22,155 bases of DNA from an uncultured Oscillospiraceae bacterium (GTDB taxonomy: Bacteria > Bacillota > Clostridia > Oscillospirales > Acutalibacteraceae), in NCBI GenBank assembly GCA_900544515.1, contig UQVI01000008.1:1-22155 (forward strand). The letters run 5' to 3'. The notes beneath the pieces are model-generated. The model was not told the origin of the DNA. It made no database searches and saw only the letters and a program-made list of their open reading frames with translations. Numbering within the stretch: position 1 is the stretch's first letter; the number at the start of each line of letters is the position of its first letter. Position numbers and translations under genes: made by a program. Positions 6,448-15,903 of this stretch are shown here, piece after piece.

Positions 6448-9400
6448 ATGAACAATAAAGTAAAAGTATGGGAAGAAAAGATTGTTATACCAACATATCC
6501 CGTTGGTGAGCCTGATAAAAATCCTATGTTTTTAGAAAAAAGAGTGTATCAGGGCAGCAGCGGAAAGGTTTATCCACATACAGTTATTGACAAAATTTAT
6601 GATGAAAAAATGGATAAGGAATACACCGCAGTATTTCTTGAAAATGATTTTATAAAGGTAATGATTTTGCCTGAAATCGGCGGAAGAATTCAGCGTGCAA
6701 CAGATAAAACGAACGGCTATGATTTTGTTTACTATAATCATGTAATAAAGCCTGCGCTGGTTGGTCTTGCAGGTCCGTGGATTTCAGGCGGTATTGAATT
6801 CAACTGGCCGCAGCATCATAGACCAAGCACATTTGATTCTGTTGATTATACCTTTTATGAGAATAAAGACGGCAGTGCAACAATTGTTGTAGGTGAAATT
6901 GAAAATATGTTCCGTACAAAGGGTATGGCAAAAATTTCACTTTATCCTGATAGCAGTTATATAGAAATCAAAGCACAGCTTTATAACAGAACAAATACAG
7001 AGCAGACCTTTTTATGGTGGGCAAACCCTGCTGTTGCGGTAAATGATTATACTCGTTCCGTTTTTCCGCCTGATGTTACTGCGGTTATGGATCACGGTAA
7101 GCGTGCAGTGTCAACCTTTCCGATTGCTACAGGTACATATTATAAGGTGGATTACAGCAAGGGTGTAGATATATCAAGATATAAAAATTTGCCAGTTCCA
7201 ACCTCCTATATGGCTGCAAAGTCTGATTATGATTTTGTAGGCGGGTATGATGACAAGCAGCATGCAGGTATACTGCATGTTGCTGATCATCATATTTCAC
7301 CTGGCAAAAAGCAGTGGACATGGGGCTGTGGTGATTTCGGTCAGGCGTGGGACAGAAATTTAACGGATAATGACGGACCTTATGTTGAGCTGATGACAGG
7401 CTGCTTTACAGATAATCAGCCTGATTTCACATTTATTGCACCACTTGAGGAAAAGCGTTTTACACAATATTTTATGCCGTATCAGAAGCTTGGCACAGTT
7501 CACAATGCCACCAAAGATTTGGCAATAAATTACGAAAACGGTGCAGTGAATCTTTATGCAACAGGCAATGTTGGTGAAATTACGGTTTTGGCTTATTCTG
7601 ATGATAAATGTATATTTGAAAGAATTGCTGTTTTGCATACAACGGATTATTGTTCTTTTGATGTTGAAAATGCAGAGAAAATTATTATCAAAAGAAACAA
7701 CCGTACTTATCTTGAATACATAGTAAATGGTAAAAAACAGGATGTTCCTGAGGCGGCAAAATGCCCACCTGAACCAAAGGACTGCAAAACAAATGAAGAC
7801 TTATATTTATATGGACTTCATATTGAGCAGTACAGACACGCAACCTATCTTGCAGAGGATTATTATTCAGAAGGTTTAAAGCGTGATGATACGGATATTC
7901 GCCTTAACAACGCTTATGGAAAGTTACTTTTAAAGAGAGGACTTTTCAAGGAAAGCGAAAAGCATTTCAGAAAGGCTGTTGAAAAAGCAATCCGTTCAAA
8001 CCCAAATCCATATGACAGTGAGCCGTATTATAATCTTGGTTTATCGCTTTTGTATCAGAACAGACTTGAGGAAAGCTATGATGCCTTTTATAAATCCACA
8101 TGGAGCAATGCCTGCCAGGAATCAGCTTTTTATCATCTTGCTTGTATTGCAATGCGAAATGGTGAAGCAGATTTGGCGCTTGAGCATATTGAAAATGCAG
8201 TTATAAAAAATGCGCATAATATCAAGGCACTTGATTTAAAGGCATTGATTTTAGAAAGTCAAGGTTTAGAAAATGATGCACAGGAACTTGCTAAATCTGT
8301 TTTAAAAATTGATCCGCTTGATGTAATCAGTAAGCATATTCTTGGAGAAGGTCCGGTGATTTCTTTCAATACAGCTATTGAAATTGCCATTGAATATGCA
8401 AACAGCGGCTTTATAAATAAGGCTGTAAAAACACTTGAAGGTGATACGAGCAATTATCCGTTAATACAGTATTATCTTTGTTATTATCATCATTTGCTTG
8501 GTAATGAAAATAAGGCAAAGGCTTATCAGAATCTCGCACAGAATGTTGATTTTGTCGGTTGTTTTCCGCACAGAATGGAAGATTTGATTGTTCTTGAATA
8601 TATTGTATCATCTTATGAAAAAGACTTTGCAGCACGTTATTATCTCGGCTGCCTGCTTTATGACAAGAAACGCTATGATGATGCAATCAATCAGTGGGAA
8701 TCTTCAATATCTATTTATAATAAATTTCCGACAGTGCATAGAAATCTTGCTCTTGCCTTTTACAATAAAAAGCATGATGCCGATAAAGCAGAAAAAGAGC
8801 TTGAAACTGCATTTGCACTTGATACTACAGATGCACGAGTGCTTATGGAACTCGATCAGCTTTATAAAAAGAACGGCAAATCAGCAGATACGCGTTTGTC
8901 AATGTTGAACAAACATATTGATTTGGTTGTATTCAGGGATGATTTGCTAACTGAATACATAACACTTTTGAATACGGTTGGAGAATACGAAAAAGCATTT
9001 GATATGACTATGTCGCATAAATTCCACCCATGGGAAGGCGGAGAAGGAAAAATAACTGCACAATATGCTTTCTCTTTAACGGTAATGGCGAAAGCAGAAA
9101 TTGAAAGTGGAAATTCTGATAAAGCGATTGAACTGTTGAAGAAAACAGCAGAATATCCGCACAATCTTGGTGAAGGCAAGTTATACGGTGCACAGGAGAA
9201 TCTGCAGAATTATCTTTTAGGTGTTGCCTATGAAAAGCTTGGTGAAGCCGAACAAGCAGAGAAGTATTTTGAAAAGGCAGCAGCAGGCTTGTCAGAACCA
9301 CAGAGTGCGATGTTCTATAACGATCAGCCGCCTGAAACCATATTCTGTCAGGGATTGGCATTGCAAAAGCTTGGCAAATATATGGATGCAGATATTCGTT

Positions 9401-9666
9401 TTAACAAGCTGATTGATTATGCAGATAAGCATATGAATGATGATGTGAAAATTGATTATTTTGCAGTATCCCTGCCTGATTTCCTTGTATTTGATGAGGA
9501 TTTAAACAAGAAAAACAAGGTGCATTGTTTGTTTATGAAAGCACTCGGTTTACTTGGAACAGGCGAAAAAGACAAAGCAAATGAATGCTTTGAACAGGCA
9601 TACCATTTAGAAAAATATCATTTTGGTATGAACAGCTATATTACATTATTTAATATTAAGGAGTAA
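6448..9666 (+). CDS. DUF5107 domain protein with long TPR array
   Basis: This 1072-aa, signal-less protein is of unknown biochemical function. Residues 1 to about 340 form a beta-rich DUF5107 domain, recalled as related to the galactose-mutarotase-like sandwich, with PEIGGRIQRATD (75-86) and GGIEFNWPQHHRP (114-126). The last ~600 residues are tetratricopeptide-type helix pairs, for example NAYGKLLLKRGLFKESEKHF and YEKLGEAEQAEKYFEKAA. The ATG at 6448 is preferred: AAAGAGG lies 7 bases before it, and an upstream in-frame TTG at 6421 has no site. It heads the plus-strand operon. Mutarotase-like folds suggest sugar binding or isomerisation, and TPRs suggest a scaffold, but neither is shown. Sugar recognition is inferred from the fold and the surrounding glycan genes. 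Confidence 0.85.
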   Translation: MNNKVKVWEEKIVIPTYPVGEPDKNPMFLEKRVYQGSSGKVYPHTVIDKIYDEKMDKEYTAVFLENDFIKVMILPEIGGRIQRATDKTNGYDFVYYNHVIKPALVGLAGPWISGGIEFNWPQHHRPSTFDSVDYTFYENKDGSATIVVGEIENMFRTKGMAKISLYPDSSYIEIKAQLYNRTNTEQTFLWWANPAVAVNDYTRSVFPPDVTAVMDHGKRAVSTFPIATGTYYKVDYSKGVDISRYKNLPVPTSYMAAKSDYDFVGGYDDKQHAGILHVADHHISPGKKQWTWGCGDFGQAWDRNLTDNDGPYVELMTGCFTDNQPDFTFIAPLEEKRFTQYFMPYQKLGTVHNATKDLAINYENGAVNLYATGNVGEITVLAYSDDKCIFERIAVLHTTDYCSFDVENAEKIIIKRNNRTYLEYIVNGKKQDVPEAAKCPPEPKDCKTNEDLYLYGLHIEQYRHATYLAEDYYSEGLKRDDTDIRLNNAYGKLLLKRGLFKESEKHFRKAVEKAIRSNPNPYDSEPYYNLGLSLLYQNRLEESYDAFYKSTWSNACQESAFYHLACIAMRNGEADLALEHIENAVIKNAHNIKALDLKALILESQGLENDAQELAKSVLKIDPLDVISKHILGEGPVISFNTAIEIAIEYANSGFINKAVKTLEGDTSNYPLIQYYLCYYHHLLGNENKAKAYQNLAQNVDFVGCFPHRMEDLIVLEYIVSSYEKDFAARYYLGCLLYDKKRYDDAINQWESSISIYNKFPTVHRNLALAFYNKKHDADKAEKELETAFALDTTDARVLMELDQLYKKNGKSADTRLSMLNKHIDLVVFRDDLLTEYITLLNTVGEYEKAFDMTMSHKFHPWEGGEGKITAQYAFSLTVMAKAEIESGNSDKAIELLKKTAEYPHNLGEGKLYGAQENLQNYLLGVAYEKLGEAEQAEKYFEKAAAGLSEPQSAMFYNDQPPETIFCQGLALQKLGKYMDADIRFNKLIDYADKHMNDDVKIDYFAVSLPDFLVFDEDLNKKNKVHCLFMKALGLLGTGEKDKANECFEQAYHLEKYHFGMNSYITLFNIKE

Positions 9667-9673
9667 AAAGAAA

Positions 9674-10738
9674 ATGGATAAAATCAGAAAGTTTTTTGGA
9701 TTCAAAGCAGTTAAAATTATAATCGGCATTTTATGTGCACTTGCAGTGATTGTTGCAGGATGCAACTTGTATTTTGCAAAGGTTGCACTTGTTGAACAAA
9801 AGGGTGTTGCAGTTTGTGACGCATGGTCACCTGATGATATATATACCTCTGATTATGCACAGACACTTGATGCAGGCAGTGAGGATTTTAAAATTCTTTG
9901 CCTTACAGATGTACATATCAGAAACCATGGCACCTTTGCGGCAGGTCTGGGTGTAAACTTTATTCTTGACGGTATGAGTGAAATTCAGCTGAAAAAGCTG
10001 ATAAAAAATGTAAATCCCGATTTGATTGTTGTTGGCGGTGATACAGTTCTTACAGCGTGGAATGATATCTGCACACAGCAGTTCTGTGATTTTATGGAAA
10101 AGTTTGAAATTCCTTGGGCACCTGTTTTCGGTAATCATGATTATGAGGGTAGAGCAGACAAAGCTAAGCTTTCAGAAATTTATGAGGCAAGTGAAAATTG
10201 CCTTTTCAAAAGCGGTCCTGAAGGAATGAACGGAATGGGCAACTACATTGTGAATATTACAAGAAATGATGAGGTTGTTTATTCTTTATTTATGATTGAT
10301 GACGGTCAATTCAGAATTGTAGACGGTGCAGTCAGTGACGGCGGTGTTGGTGAAAATCAGATTGCATGGTATAAGTGGGCAGTAAACGGAATTCAAGAAA
10401 CAAGTGGAAAATCAGTTCCGAATATGGCATTTATGCATGTAGCAGTTCCTGAGTATTCACAGTTTGAGGATGGCTTTGAAATGGGTATCCGTGGAGAAGG
10501 CACATGTACTGCAAAGGTAAATGACGGTTTCTTTGATGTGTTCAAAGCAAACGGCGGTACACATATGTTTGCAGGTCATGACCATAACAATAACTTTATT
10601 ACAGAATATGAGGGTGTTACACTTGGTTATATGACAAAGAGCTCTTATAACTGTTACTTTACCTTTGATGCACTCGGCGGCACAGTTTTAACACTGGATA
10701 AGGATAATAATGTAGATATTGAAATTGAAGAATTCTAA
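9674..10738 (+). CDS. Calcineurin-like metallophosphoesterase, membrane-anchored or lipoprotein
   Basis: The 354-aa protein carries the metallophosphoesterase signature: TDVH (D79, H81), GGD (121-123), GNHD (153-156), a histidine in FMHVAVPEY (about 260) and GHDH (301-304), which bind two metal ions. A basic N-terminus and hydrophobic stretch (residues 15-29) end in VAGC, a plausible lipobox with Cys30 as the lipidated residue. A simple membrane anchor is the alternative. The catalytic domain should lie outside the cytoplasmic membrane. AAGGAG (9658-9663) overlaps the end of the DUF5107 gene, and the two genes are 7 bp apart. The substrate is unknown; phosphodiesters or phosphorylated glycans are possible. 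It is the only predicted extracytoplasmic enzyme in the locus. Confidence 0.86.
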   Translation: MDKIRKFFGFKAVKIIIGILCALAVIVAGCNLYFAKVALVEQKGVAVCDAWSPDDIYTSDYAQTLDAGSEDFKILCLTDVHIRNHGTFAAGLGVNFILDGMSEIQLKKLIKNVNPDLIVVGGDTVLTAWNDICTQQFCDFMEKFEIPWAPVFGNHDYEGRADKAKLSEIYEASENCLFKSGPEGMNGMGNYIVNITRNDEVVYSLFMIDDGQFRIVDGAVSDGGVGENQIAWYKWAVNGIQETSGKSVPNMAFMHVAVPEYSQFEDGFEMGIRGEGTCTAKVNDGFFDVFKANGGTHMFAGHDHNNNFITEYEGVTLGYMTKSSYNCYFTFDALGGTVLTLDKDNNVDIEIEEF

Positions 10739-10749
10739 CGGTGAATGAT

Positions 10750-12234
10750 ATGAATAAAATAACCTCTATCTTCAATTCTCTTAAAAGCGGATGGTCGAAA
10801 GCACCTGACGGAAGGTATTTAACCTTCAGGGAAATGGCGTGCTACGGGTTCAGCGGACTTGGCGTAAGCTTTATTGTGAATGTGATTACGGCTGTAATTA
10901 CTGCAACACAAATTCCTTATATTTATGAAATTGATGTTATTCACGGAACAATTATTTTTTCAGCTGTCGGTGTTCTGAATCTGATTATACAGCCGTTTTA
11001 CGGTAAAATGCTTCAAAATACAAAAACAAAATGGGGACGCTATAAGCCCTATGTCATCGGCATAGCACCGATTATTTCCCTGTTTGTTGTGTTGGCAACC
11101 TGGCTTCCGCAGGTTGATTCAATGACGTTCAGAATTGTATATGCTTACTGCACCTGTATTCCGTCGCTGGTACTGTGGAATATTTGGTACAATACTTTTT
11201 ATATGATTCCTGCTGCTATGACACCTGTATCACAGGAACGAACAGATATGCTTTCTCCTGTTGGACTGATTATGGGCTTTGCACCTACGGTTATGAATTT
11301 TATAATTGGCCCTATCCGTGCGCATTTTATGGCACAGGGGCGTGAATATATGGCATTCAGGCTGATGGGCTTAATCAGTACGGTTATCGGTGTTGTGCTT
11401 GTATTCCTTATTTTGAAAACAAAGGAACGCATTTTTGATACGCCTGAGGAAAAAGAAAAAATAGGTGTTGGTGAAGGTCTTAGGCTGGTTATGCAGAATA
11501 AGCCCTTGATGATTTATACACTGGCTATGATTATCGGCAGTCTTCGCGGTGTGGCTGAGATGAACAGCTATTACATTGGTCAGTTCAGATATGGTGAAAC
11601 GACTGAGCAGGGGCTTTCTCTTTTTTCAATGCTCAGCCCGATTGTCGGTTTTGCGGCTACACCAGCTATGCTGCTTCTTCCGTTTATGACAAGAAAATTC
11701 AATAATAAAAGTATTATGATTGCATGGCAGATCATCAATATTGTTACATACGGTGTGCTTTGGTTTGTCGGTTATGAAAATATACCTGTAGGCAAAACAA
11801 CGGCAATTGTTATAACAGTGGCTCGCTTTGTCACCTGCTTTAATGCGGTGGGTACGCTTACACCGATTATGCTTTCTGAAATATACGATTATCAACAGTG
11901 GAAAACAGGCAGACGTCTTGAGGGCTTTATACAGACCTTTGCTATATCCTTAACAGGTCTTGCAGCACAGTTTGCAATGTTTATACCAACCTTTATTCAG
12001 CAGAAAATCGGTTTTCAGCCGATGAATTTTAAAAATGGTGCAGAGTATCTGCAGGAAAATGTGGATATTATGAATCGTTGGTTTGATATCTCAGCAGGCA
12101 TTACAGTTATCAGCGGAATACTGTTTGTTGCGGTTATGCTGTTTTATCCGCTGAGTAAGAAAAAATATGCCGCAGTTATGGATGAACTTAAAAGGAATGC
12201 ATGCGGCGAATTAGAAACAGAGTCATCATGTTAA
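10750..12234 (+). CDS. GPH-family sugar:cation symporter (MFS)
   Basis: This is a second symporter of the glycoside-pentoside-hexuronide family, 494 aa, about twelve membrane segments. Family features are PDGRYLTFREMACYGFSGLG near the N-terminus, KTKWGRYKPY after TM2-3 and EIYDYQQWKTGRRLEGFI in the C-terminal half. Unlike the symporter at 266-1816 it has no long charged tail; it ends soon after the last membrane segment (KKKYAAVMDELKRNACGE). GGTGA lies 5 bases before the ATG at 10750, whereas the in-frame GTG at 10741 overlaps that site, so 10750 is preferred. It lies 11 bp after the phosphoesterase gene. Its substrate is inferred only from the neighbouring glycosidases and sugar dehydrogenases. 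Confidence 0.9.
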   Translation: MNKITSIFNSLKSGWSKAPDGRYLTFREMACYGFSGLGVSFIVNVITAVITATQIPYIYEIDVIHGTIIFSAVGVLNLIIQPFYGKMLQNTKTKWGRYKPYVIGIAPIISLFVVLATWLPQVDSMTFRIVYAYCTCIPSLVLWNIWYNTFYMIPAAMTPVSQERTDMLSPVGLIMGFAPTVMNFIIGPIRAHFMAQGREYMAFRLMGLISTVIGVVLVFLILKTKERIFDTPEEKEKIGVGEGLRLVMQNKPLMIYTLAMIIGSLRGVAEMNSYYIGQFRYGETTEQGLSLFSMLSPIVGFAATPAMLLLPFMTRKFNNKSIMIAWQIINIVTYGVLWFVGYENIPVGKTTAIVITVARFVTCFNAVGTLTPIMLSEIYDYQQWKTGRRLEGFIQTFAISLTGLAAQFAMFIPTFIQQKIGFQPMNFKNGAEYLQENVDIMNRWFDISAGITVISGILFVAVMLFYPLSKKKYAAVMDELKRNACGELETESSC

Positions 12235-12244
12235 ATCGGAATAT

Positions 12245-12273
12245 TTGATTTGATATTTCCTGAACAGTATGAT
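12245..12273 (+). promoter_or_regulatory. Candidate internal promoter for the sugar-oxidation operon
   Basis: TTGATT (12245-12250), a 17-bp spacer and TATGAT (12268-12273) lie in the only sizeable gap of the plus-strand operon (12235-12343). They could give the catabolic and glycosidase genes independent expression. No terminator hairpin with a T run is seen in the gap, so read-through from 6448 is also expected. A short imperfect repeat (TTGTT / AACAA, 12301-12316) follows. Confidence 0.45.
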
Positions 12274-12343
12274 AATGGGCATGCAAAAAATTTTATGCTG
12301 TTGTTATAGGCAACAAGCACCAATACGTAAATATTAAAAAAGG

Positions 12344-13561
12344 ATGCATTTTAAGTTGAAAACAAACGCAACATATTTTGTAAATGATAAAGAAAAGCCG
12401 CTCAGATACGGCGAAATAAATTTAATAAATCTAAAAAGAAAAAGACTCCGTGGTGAGCCTGAAAAAGAGGGGATACCGGTTTATCCGGTTTTCTGCGGCT
12501 TTTGCGGAACGGATTTTGAACTGATGAAAATGGGCAGAAGTTGCGATCTTGATGCCAAATTCCCGCAGGGTGAAGCAAGGCTTATCAATGGTCACGAGGG
12601 TGTTGTCTGGGTGCCTGATGAAAAACGCTTTGCCATTGTTTTAATTCGCGGCGGTGACAGCTTTGATCCTACTCGCTTTACAGAGGACGAAACCTATTTT
12701 GAATATGGATGTGACGGTGCAGACGGTATATTCTGTGATAAAGGTTATTTCAATCCTGATATGCTTTTGCATTTGCCGGATAAGTATGAAAGCATGCGCA
12801 AGCTGCCTATGTCGCTTGCAAAGCGACTTGTGTTTTCGGACCCTTATGCCTGTGCAATCTTTCAACACGAGCGAATGTGTGATATTGGTGTTGCACAGAA
12901 TTTCAGAGTTGAGCTTGCAAAGCATAATTGCAGTGAAGCACTTGCAAAAAAGCTTGCTTATGAAAGCACCTTTGACAGAGTTGTCATTTTTGGTTTAGGA
13001 ACAACAGGTTTGTTCATTGGTGATCAGATAAGAAGAAACCACAAAAATGCCAAAATTCTTTTTGTTGCTCGCAGCAGTGAAAAAAGCAGTAAAGCAGAGT
13101 TTGTAAAATCAAATTTACATTCTGATTATCTGTCAACTGCTAATATGACAGAAACTGAAATGGCTGAAAACATTGTTAAAAGTCTTGGCGGAACTGCAAC
13201 TGTATTTGTCGGTACATCAGGAACAGAGCTTGAAAGCAGGATTGCATTTGAGCATGGTGTTCTGGGTTGCAACGGAATTTACGACAGCTTTTCACTCGGT
13301 CCGAAGGTTGCATTTGATACAATGCCGTTCGGCTTTAAAAATCAGGTGATACTGGCATCTATCAATTTCACACAAAAGCATATGGAACAGGCGATTGAAA
13401 TTCTGTGTGATAGTCATTTTGATGAGCTTGTGGAGCTTATTGATAAGGATGAATTTATCAGCAATCCTGTTTATGCTTATGAAAATAAAATTTATTCAAA
13501 GGCTGCACCTCTTAAAACGGCAGTAATATGGAATAAAGAATTTATTGACGAGGAAAAATGA
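12344..13561 (+). CDS. MDR-family sugar 1-dehydrogenase, glucose-dehydrogenase-like
   Basis: This 405-aa medium-chain dehydrogenase most resembles glucose/aldose 1-dehydrogenases, which oxidise an aldose to its lactone. Visible features are the catalytic-zinc segment CGFCGTD (51-57; C54), GHEG (H84, E85) and a Rossmann motif VIFGLGTTGLFIG (about 222-234). The four-cysteine structural-zinc loop of most zinc MDR enzymes is absent; an acidic insert (about 100-130) occupies that region. The start is unsure: at ATG 12344 the AAAGG site abuts the start, whereas TTG 12356 has it about 11 bases away and gives a more usual N-terminus (LKTNATYF). First gene of the catabolic run, it overlaps the next by 1-4 bases. 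L-fucose or L-galactose as substrate is inferred from context. Confidence 0.72.
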   Translation: MHFKLKTNATYFVNDKEKPLRYGEINLINLKRKRLRGEPEKEGIPVYPVFCGFCGTDFELMKMGRSCDLDAKFPQGEARLINGHEGVVWVPDEKRFAIVLIRGGDSFDPTRFTEDETYFEYGCDGADGIFCDKGYFNPDMLLHLPDKYESMRKLPMSLAKRLVFSDPYACAIFQHERMCDIGVAQNFRVELAKHNCSEALAKKLAYESTFDRVVIFGLGTTGLFIGDQIRRNHKNAKILFVARSSEKSSKAEFVKSNLHSDYLSTANMTETEMAENIVKSLGGTATVFVGTSGTELESRIAFEHGVLGCNGIYDSFSLGPKVAFDTMPFGFKNQVILASINFTQKHMEQAIEILCDSHFDELVELIDKDEFISNPVYAYENKIYSKAAPLKTAVIWNKEFIDEEK

Positions 13562-14586
13562 TGAAAGCAATTGAGATAACAAAACCATTTGAAATAAAAA
13601 CAATTGAAAAGGATATGCCGAAAGCAAAGGATGGAGAGGCACTCTTGAAGGTGCTTTATTGCGGAATTTGCGGTGCGGACGTTGCATCATTCACGGGCAA
13701 TCAGCCGTTTACGACATATCCGAGAATACCGGGCCACGAATTTTCAGCACAGATTGTTGAAATTGGCGAAAATGATAAGGGACTCAAAGCAGGCGATGTT
13801 GTTACCTGTAATCCATATTTTAACTGTGGAGAGTGCTATTCCTGTAAGCGAGGAATTGTGAATGCCTGCACAGATAATCAGACTATGGGTGTTCAGCGTG
13901 ACGGCAGCTTTCAAGAATATATTACAATGCCGATTGAACGCATAATCGACGGCAAAGGCTTGTCTGCAAAAGAGCTTGCGCTGATTGAGCCGTTCTCTAT
14001 TTCTGCTCATGCACTTTCAAGAGCAGAAGTAAAGGAAGGGGATAATCTGCTGATTATGGGTGCAGGCCCTATCGGATTGTTTGCACTGATTAAAGCAAAG
14101 GCAATGGGTGCAAGAGTTGCCATTGCAGATTTACTTGAAAGCAGATTGAATCTTGCAAAGGAATATGGCGCTGATTTGGTTATCAACAGCAAAACAGATA
14201 ATCTTGATGAAAAATGCCTTGCATTTACAAACGGAAACGGCTTTGATGCTTGTGTAGAGGCGTGCGGATTGCCTGTCACATTTCTTAGCTGTATTGAACA
14301 GGCAGCACATGGCGCAAATATCATTCTTATCGGCAACGGAAAGAAAGAAACAACATTCCTGCATTCCATTATTCTGAAAAAAGAGCTTAATATTTTCGGC
14401 AGCCGCAATGCGTTTACAAAGGATTTTGAAGAATTGATTAATCTTGTTCAATCCAAAAAGGTAAATCCGCTTAATATGATAAGCGGTGTATATGATGCTG
14501 ATGATGCAAAAGCTGCCTTTGATGCACTTGTGAATAATGACGGTACTCTTGCTAAGCTGCTTATTAAATTTTCAGATGCGGAGTAG
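13561..14586 (+). CDS. Zinc MDR dehydrogenase, L-galactonate-5-dehydrogenase (LgoD/YjjN)-like
   Basis: This 341-aa enzyme is a full zinc MDR dehydrogenase. The catalytic zinc ligands are C37 (GICGAD), H59-E60 (PGHEF) and E143; the structural zinc cysteines are C89, C92, C95 and C103; the Rossmann motif is GAGPIG. The phrases GNQPFTTYPR, LIEPFSISAHA and GSRNAFTKDF closely match my recollection of E. coli LgoD (YjjN), which oxidises C5 of L-galactonate to tagaturonate. The next two genes are UxaB- and UxaA-like, the enzymes that follow LgoD in that pathway, which strengthens the assignment. L-fuconate (6-deoxy-L-galactonate) is the substrate suggested by the fucosidases. ATG 13561 has GAGGA 6 bases upstream; ATG 13558, in the ATGA overlap, is too close to it. 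Confidence 0.82.
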   Translation: MKAIEITKPFEIKTIEKDMPKAKDGEALLKVLYCGICGADVASFTGNQPFTTYPRIPGHEFSAQIVEIGENDKGLKAGDVVTCNPYFNCGECYSCKRGIVNACTDNQTMGVQRDGSFQEYITMPIERIIDGKGLSAKELALIEPFSISAHALSRAEVKEGDNLLIMGAGPIGLFALIKAKAMGARVAIADLLESRLNLAKEYGADLVINSKTDNLDEKCLAFTNGNGFDACVEACGLPVTFLSCIEQAAHGANIILIGNGKKETTFLHSIILKKELNIFGSRNAFTKDFEELINLVQSKKVNPLNMISGVYDADDAKAAFDALVNNDGTLAKLLIKFSDAE

Positions 14587-14589
14587 ATT

Positions 14590-15903
14590 ATGAAAGAAAA
14601 AATATTACAGTTTGGAACAGGCAATTTTTTGCGTGGATTTGCAGATTATTTTGTTGATGAAATGAATAAGCAAGGCTTATATGACGGTAAGATTGCAGTT
14701 GTATCGCCAACGAATTCAAAGACTGTTGAAATATTAAATCAGCAGAATTGTATATATAATCTCTATCTGCGAGGAATAGAAAATGGCAAAGAAATATGCG
14801 AACATACAGAAATTCATTCAATCAGCCGTACAGTCAATCCGTATGCTGATTTTGATGCATATCTTGCGCTTGCACATAATCCTGATTTCAGATTTATTAT
14901 TTCAAATACTACAGAGGCGGGCGTTGAATATGTACCTGATAATCAGTTTGAAGATAAGCCTGCAAAATCATTCCCTGCAAAGCTTACGCAGCTTTTATTT
15001 GAAAGATTTAATGCAGGTCTGAATGGCTTTATAATTCTTGCCTGTGAGTTGATTGATAACAACGGATATGAACTGCAAAAATGTGTGCTTCGTTATGCCA
15101 AGCAGTGGAAGCTGGGTGAAGATTTCTATAACTGGGTGATTTCTGAAAACACATTCTGCAATACGCTTGTAGACAGAATTGTTACAGGCTACCCGAAGGA
15201 TGAGGCGGAAGAATTATGCCCTGATGACGCATTGCTTGATACAGCAGAAATTTTTCACCTCTGGGTTATTGAGGGCAATTTTGAAAAGGAACTGCCTTTG
15301 CAAAAAGCAGGATTTAATGTGGTGTGGACAAATGATGCTTCACCATACAAAAAACGCAAGGTACGTGTGCTCAACGGTGCGCATACTTCAATGGTGTTCC
15401 CTGCCTTGCTTTGCGGTATAGAAACTGTTGGTGAATGCCTGAATGATGAGTATGTAAATGAATATTTAAAAACAAATTTATTCAGATATATTATCCCTGT
15501 TCTTGGAGAGAATGATGATAATATTGCCTTTGCAAATGCCGTGCTTGAACGTTTTGCAAATCCGTATATCAAGCATCAGCTGAAATCCATTTCACTCAAT
15601 TCTTTAAGCAAGTTTGCTGTTCGTGTTTTGCCGACAATGCTTGATTATAAAAATATGAAAGGCAGCTATCCGAAAACGCTTGTATTTTCATTAGCCTGCC
15701 TGATTGAATACTACAAAACGCAAGCACCGCAGGATGATGAAGCAGTAATTGAATATATAAAGAAAAACGATATAAAATCCATCCTTTCAAACGCAGATTT
15801 GTGGGGAAGTGATTTATCAGATATGCTTGATACTGTTGAAGAAAGCTTACAAAAAATACACACGGTTGGAATCAGAGAGGCAATGAAATGGGCTTTATCG
15901 TAA
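14590..15903 (+). CDS. UxaB-like tagaturonate reductase / altronate oxidoreductase family
   Basis: This 437-aa member of the mannitol dehydrogenase family has the N-terminal nucleotide-binding motif FGTGNFLRGF (8-17). The catalytic segment KVRVLNGAH (257-265) has K257, N262 and H265 at the spacing of K295/N300/H303 in Pseudomonas mannitol dehydrogenase (numbers from memory). UxaB reduces D-tagaturonate to D-altronate with NADH. Here it sits between an LgoD-like dehydrogenase (3-bp gap, GGAG site) and a UxaA-like dehydratase (16-bp overlap), which completes a C5-epimerisation module. Its natural substrate may be a 6-deoxy analogue of tagaturonate, by inference. Fructuronate reductase activity is a weaker alternative. 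Confidence 0.82.
   Translation: MKEKILQFGTGNFLRGFADYFVDEMNKQGLYDGKIAVVSPTNSKTVEILNQQNCIYNLYLRGIENGKEICEHTEIHSISRTVNPYADFDAYLALAHNPDFRFIISNTTEAGVEYVPDNQFEDKPAKSFPAKLTQLLFERFNAGLNGFIILACELIDNNGYELQKCVLRYAKQWKLGEDFYNWVISENTFCNTLVDRIVTGYPKDEAEELCPDDALLDTAEIFHLWVIEGNFEKELPLQKAGFNVVWTNDASPYKKRKVRVLNGAHTSMVFPALLCGIETVGECLNDEYVNEYLKTNLFRYIIPVLGENDDNIAFANAVLERFANPYIKHQLKSISLNSLSKFAVRVLPTMLDYKNMKGSYPKTLVFSLACLIEYYKTQAPQDDEAVIEYIKKNDIKSILSNADLWGSDLSDMLDTVEESLQKIHTVGIREAMKWALS

Noticed and set aside
12235..12343. Riboswitch or small RNA in the gap before the catabolic genes
   Set aside because: Only weak short repeats are visible, with no recognisable riboswitch core and no terminator.
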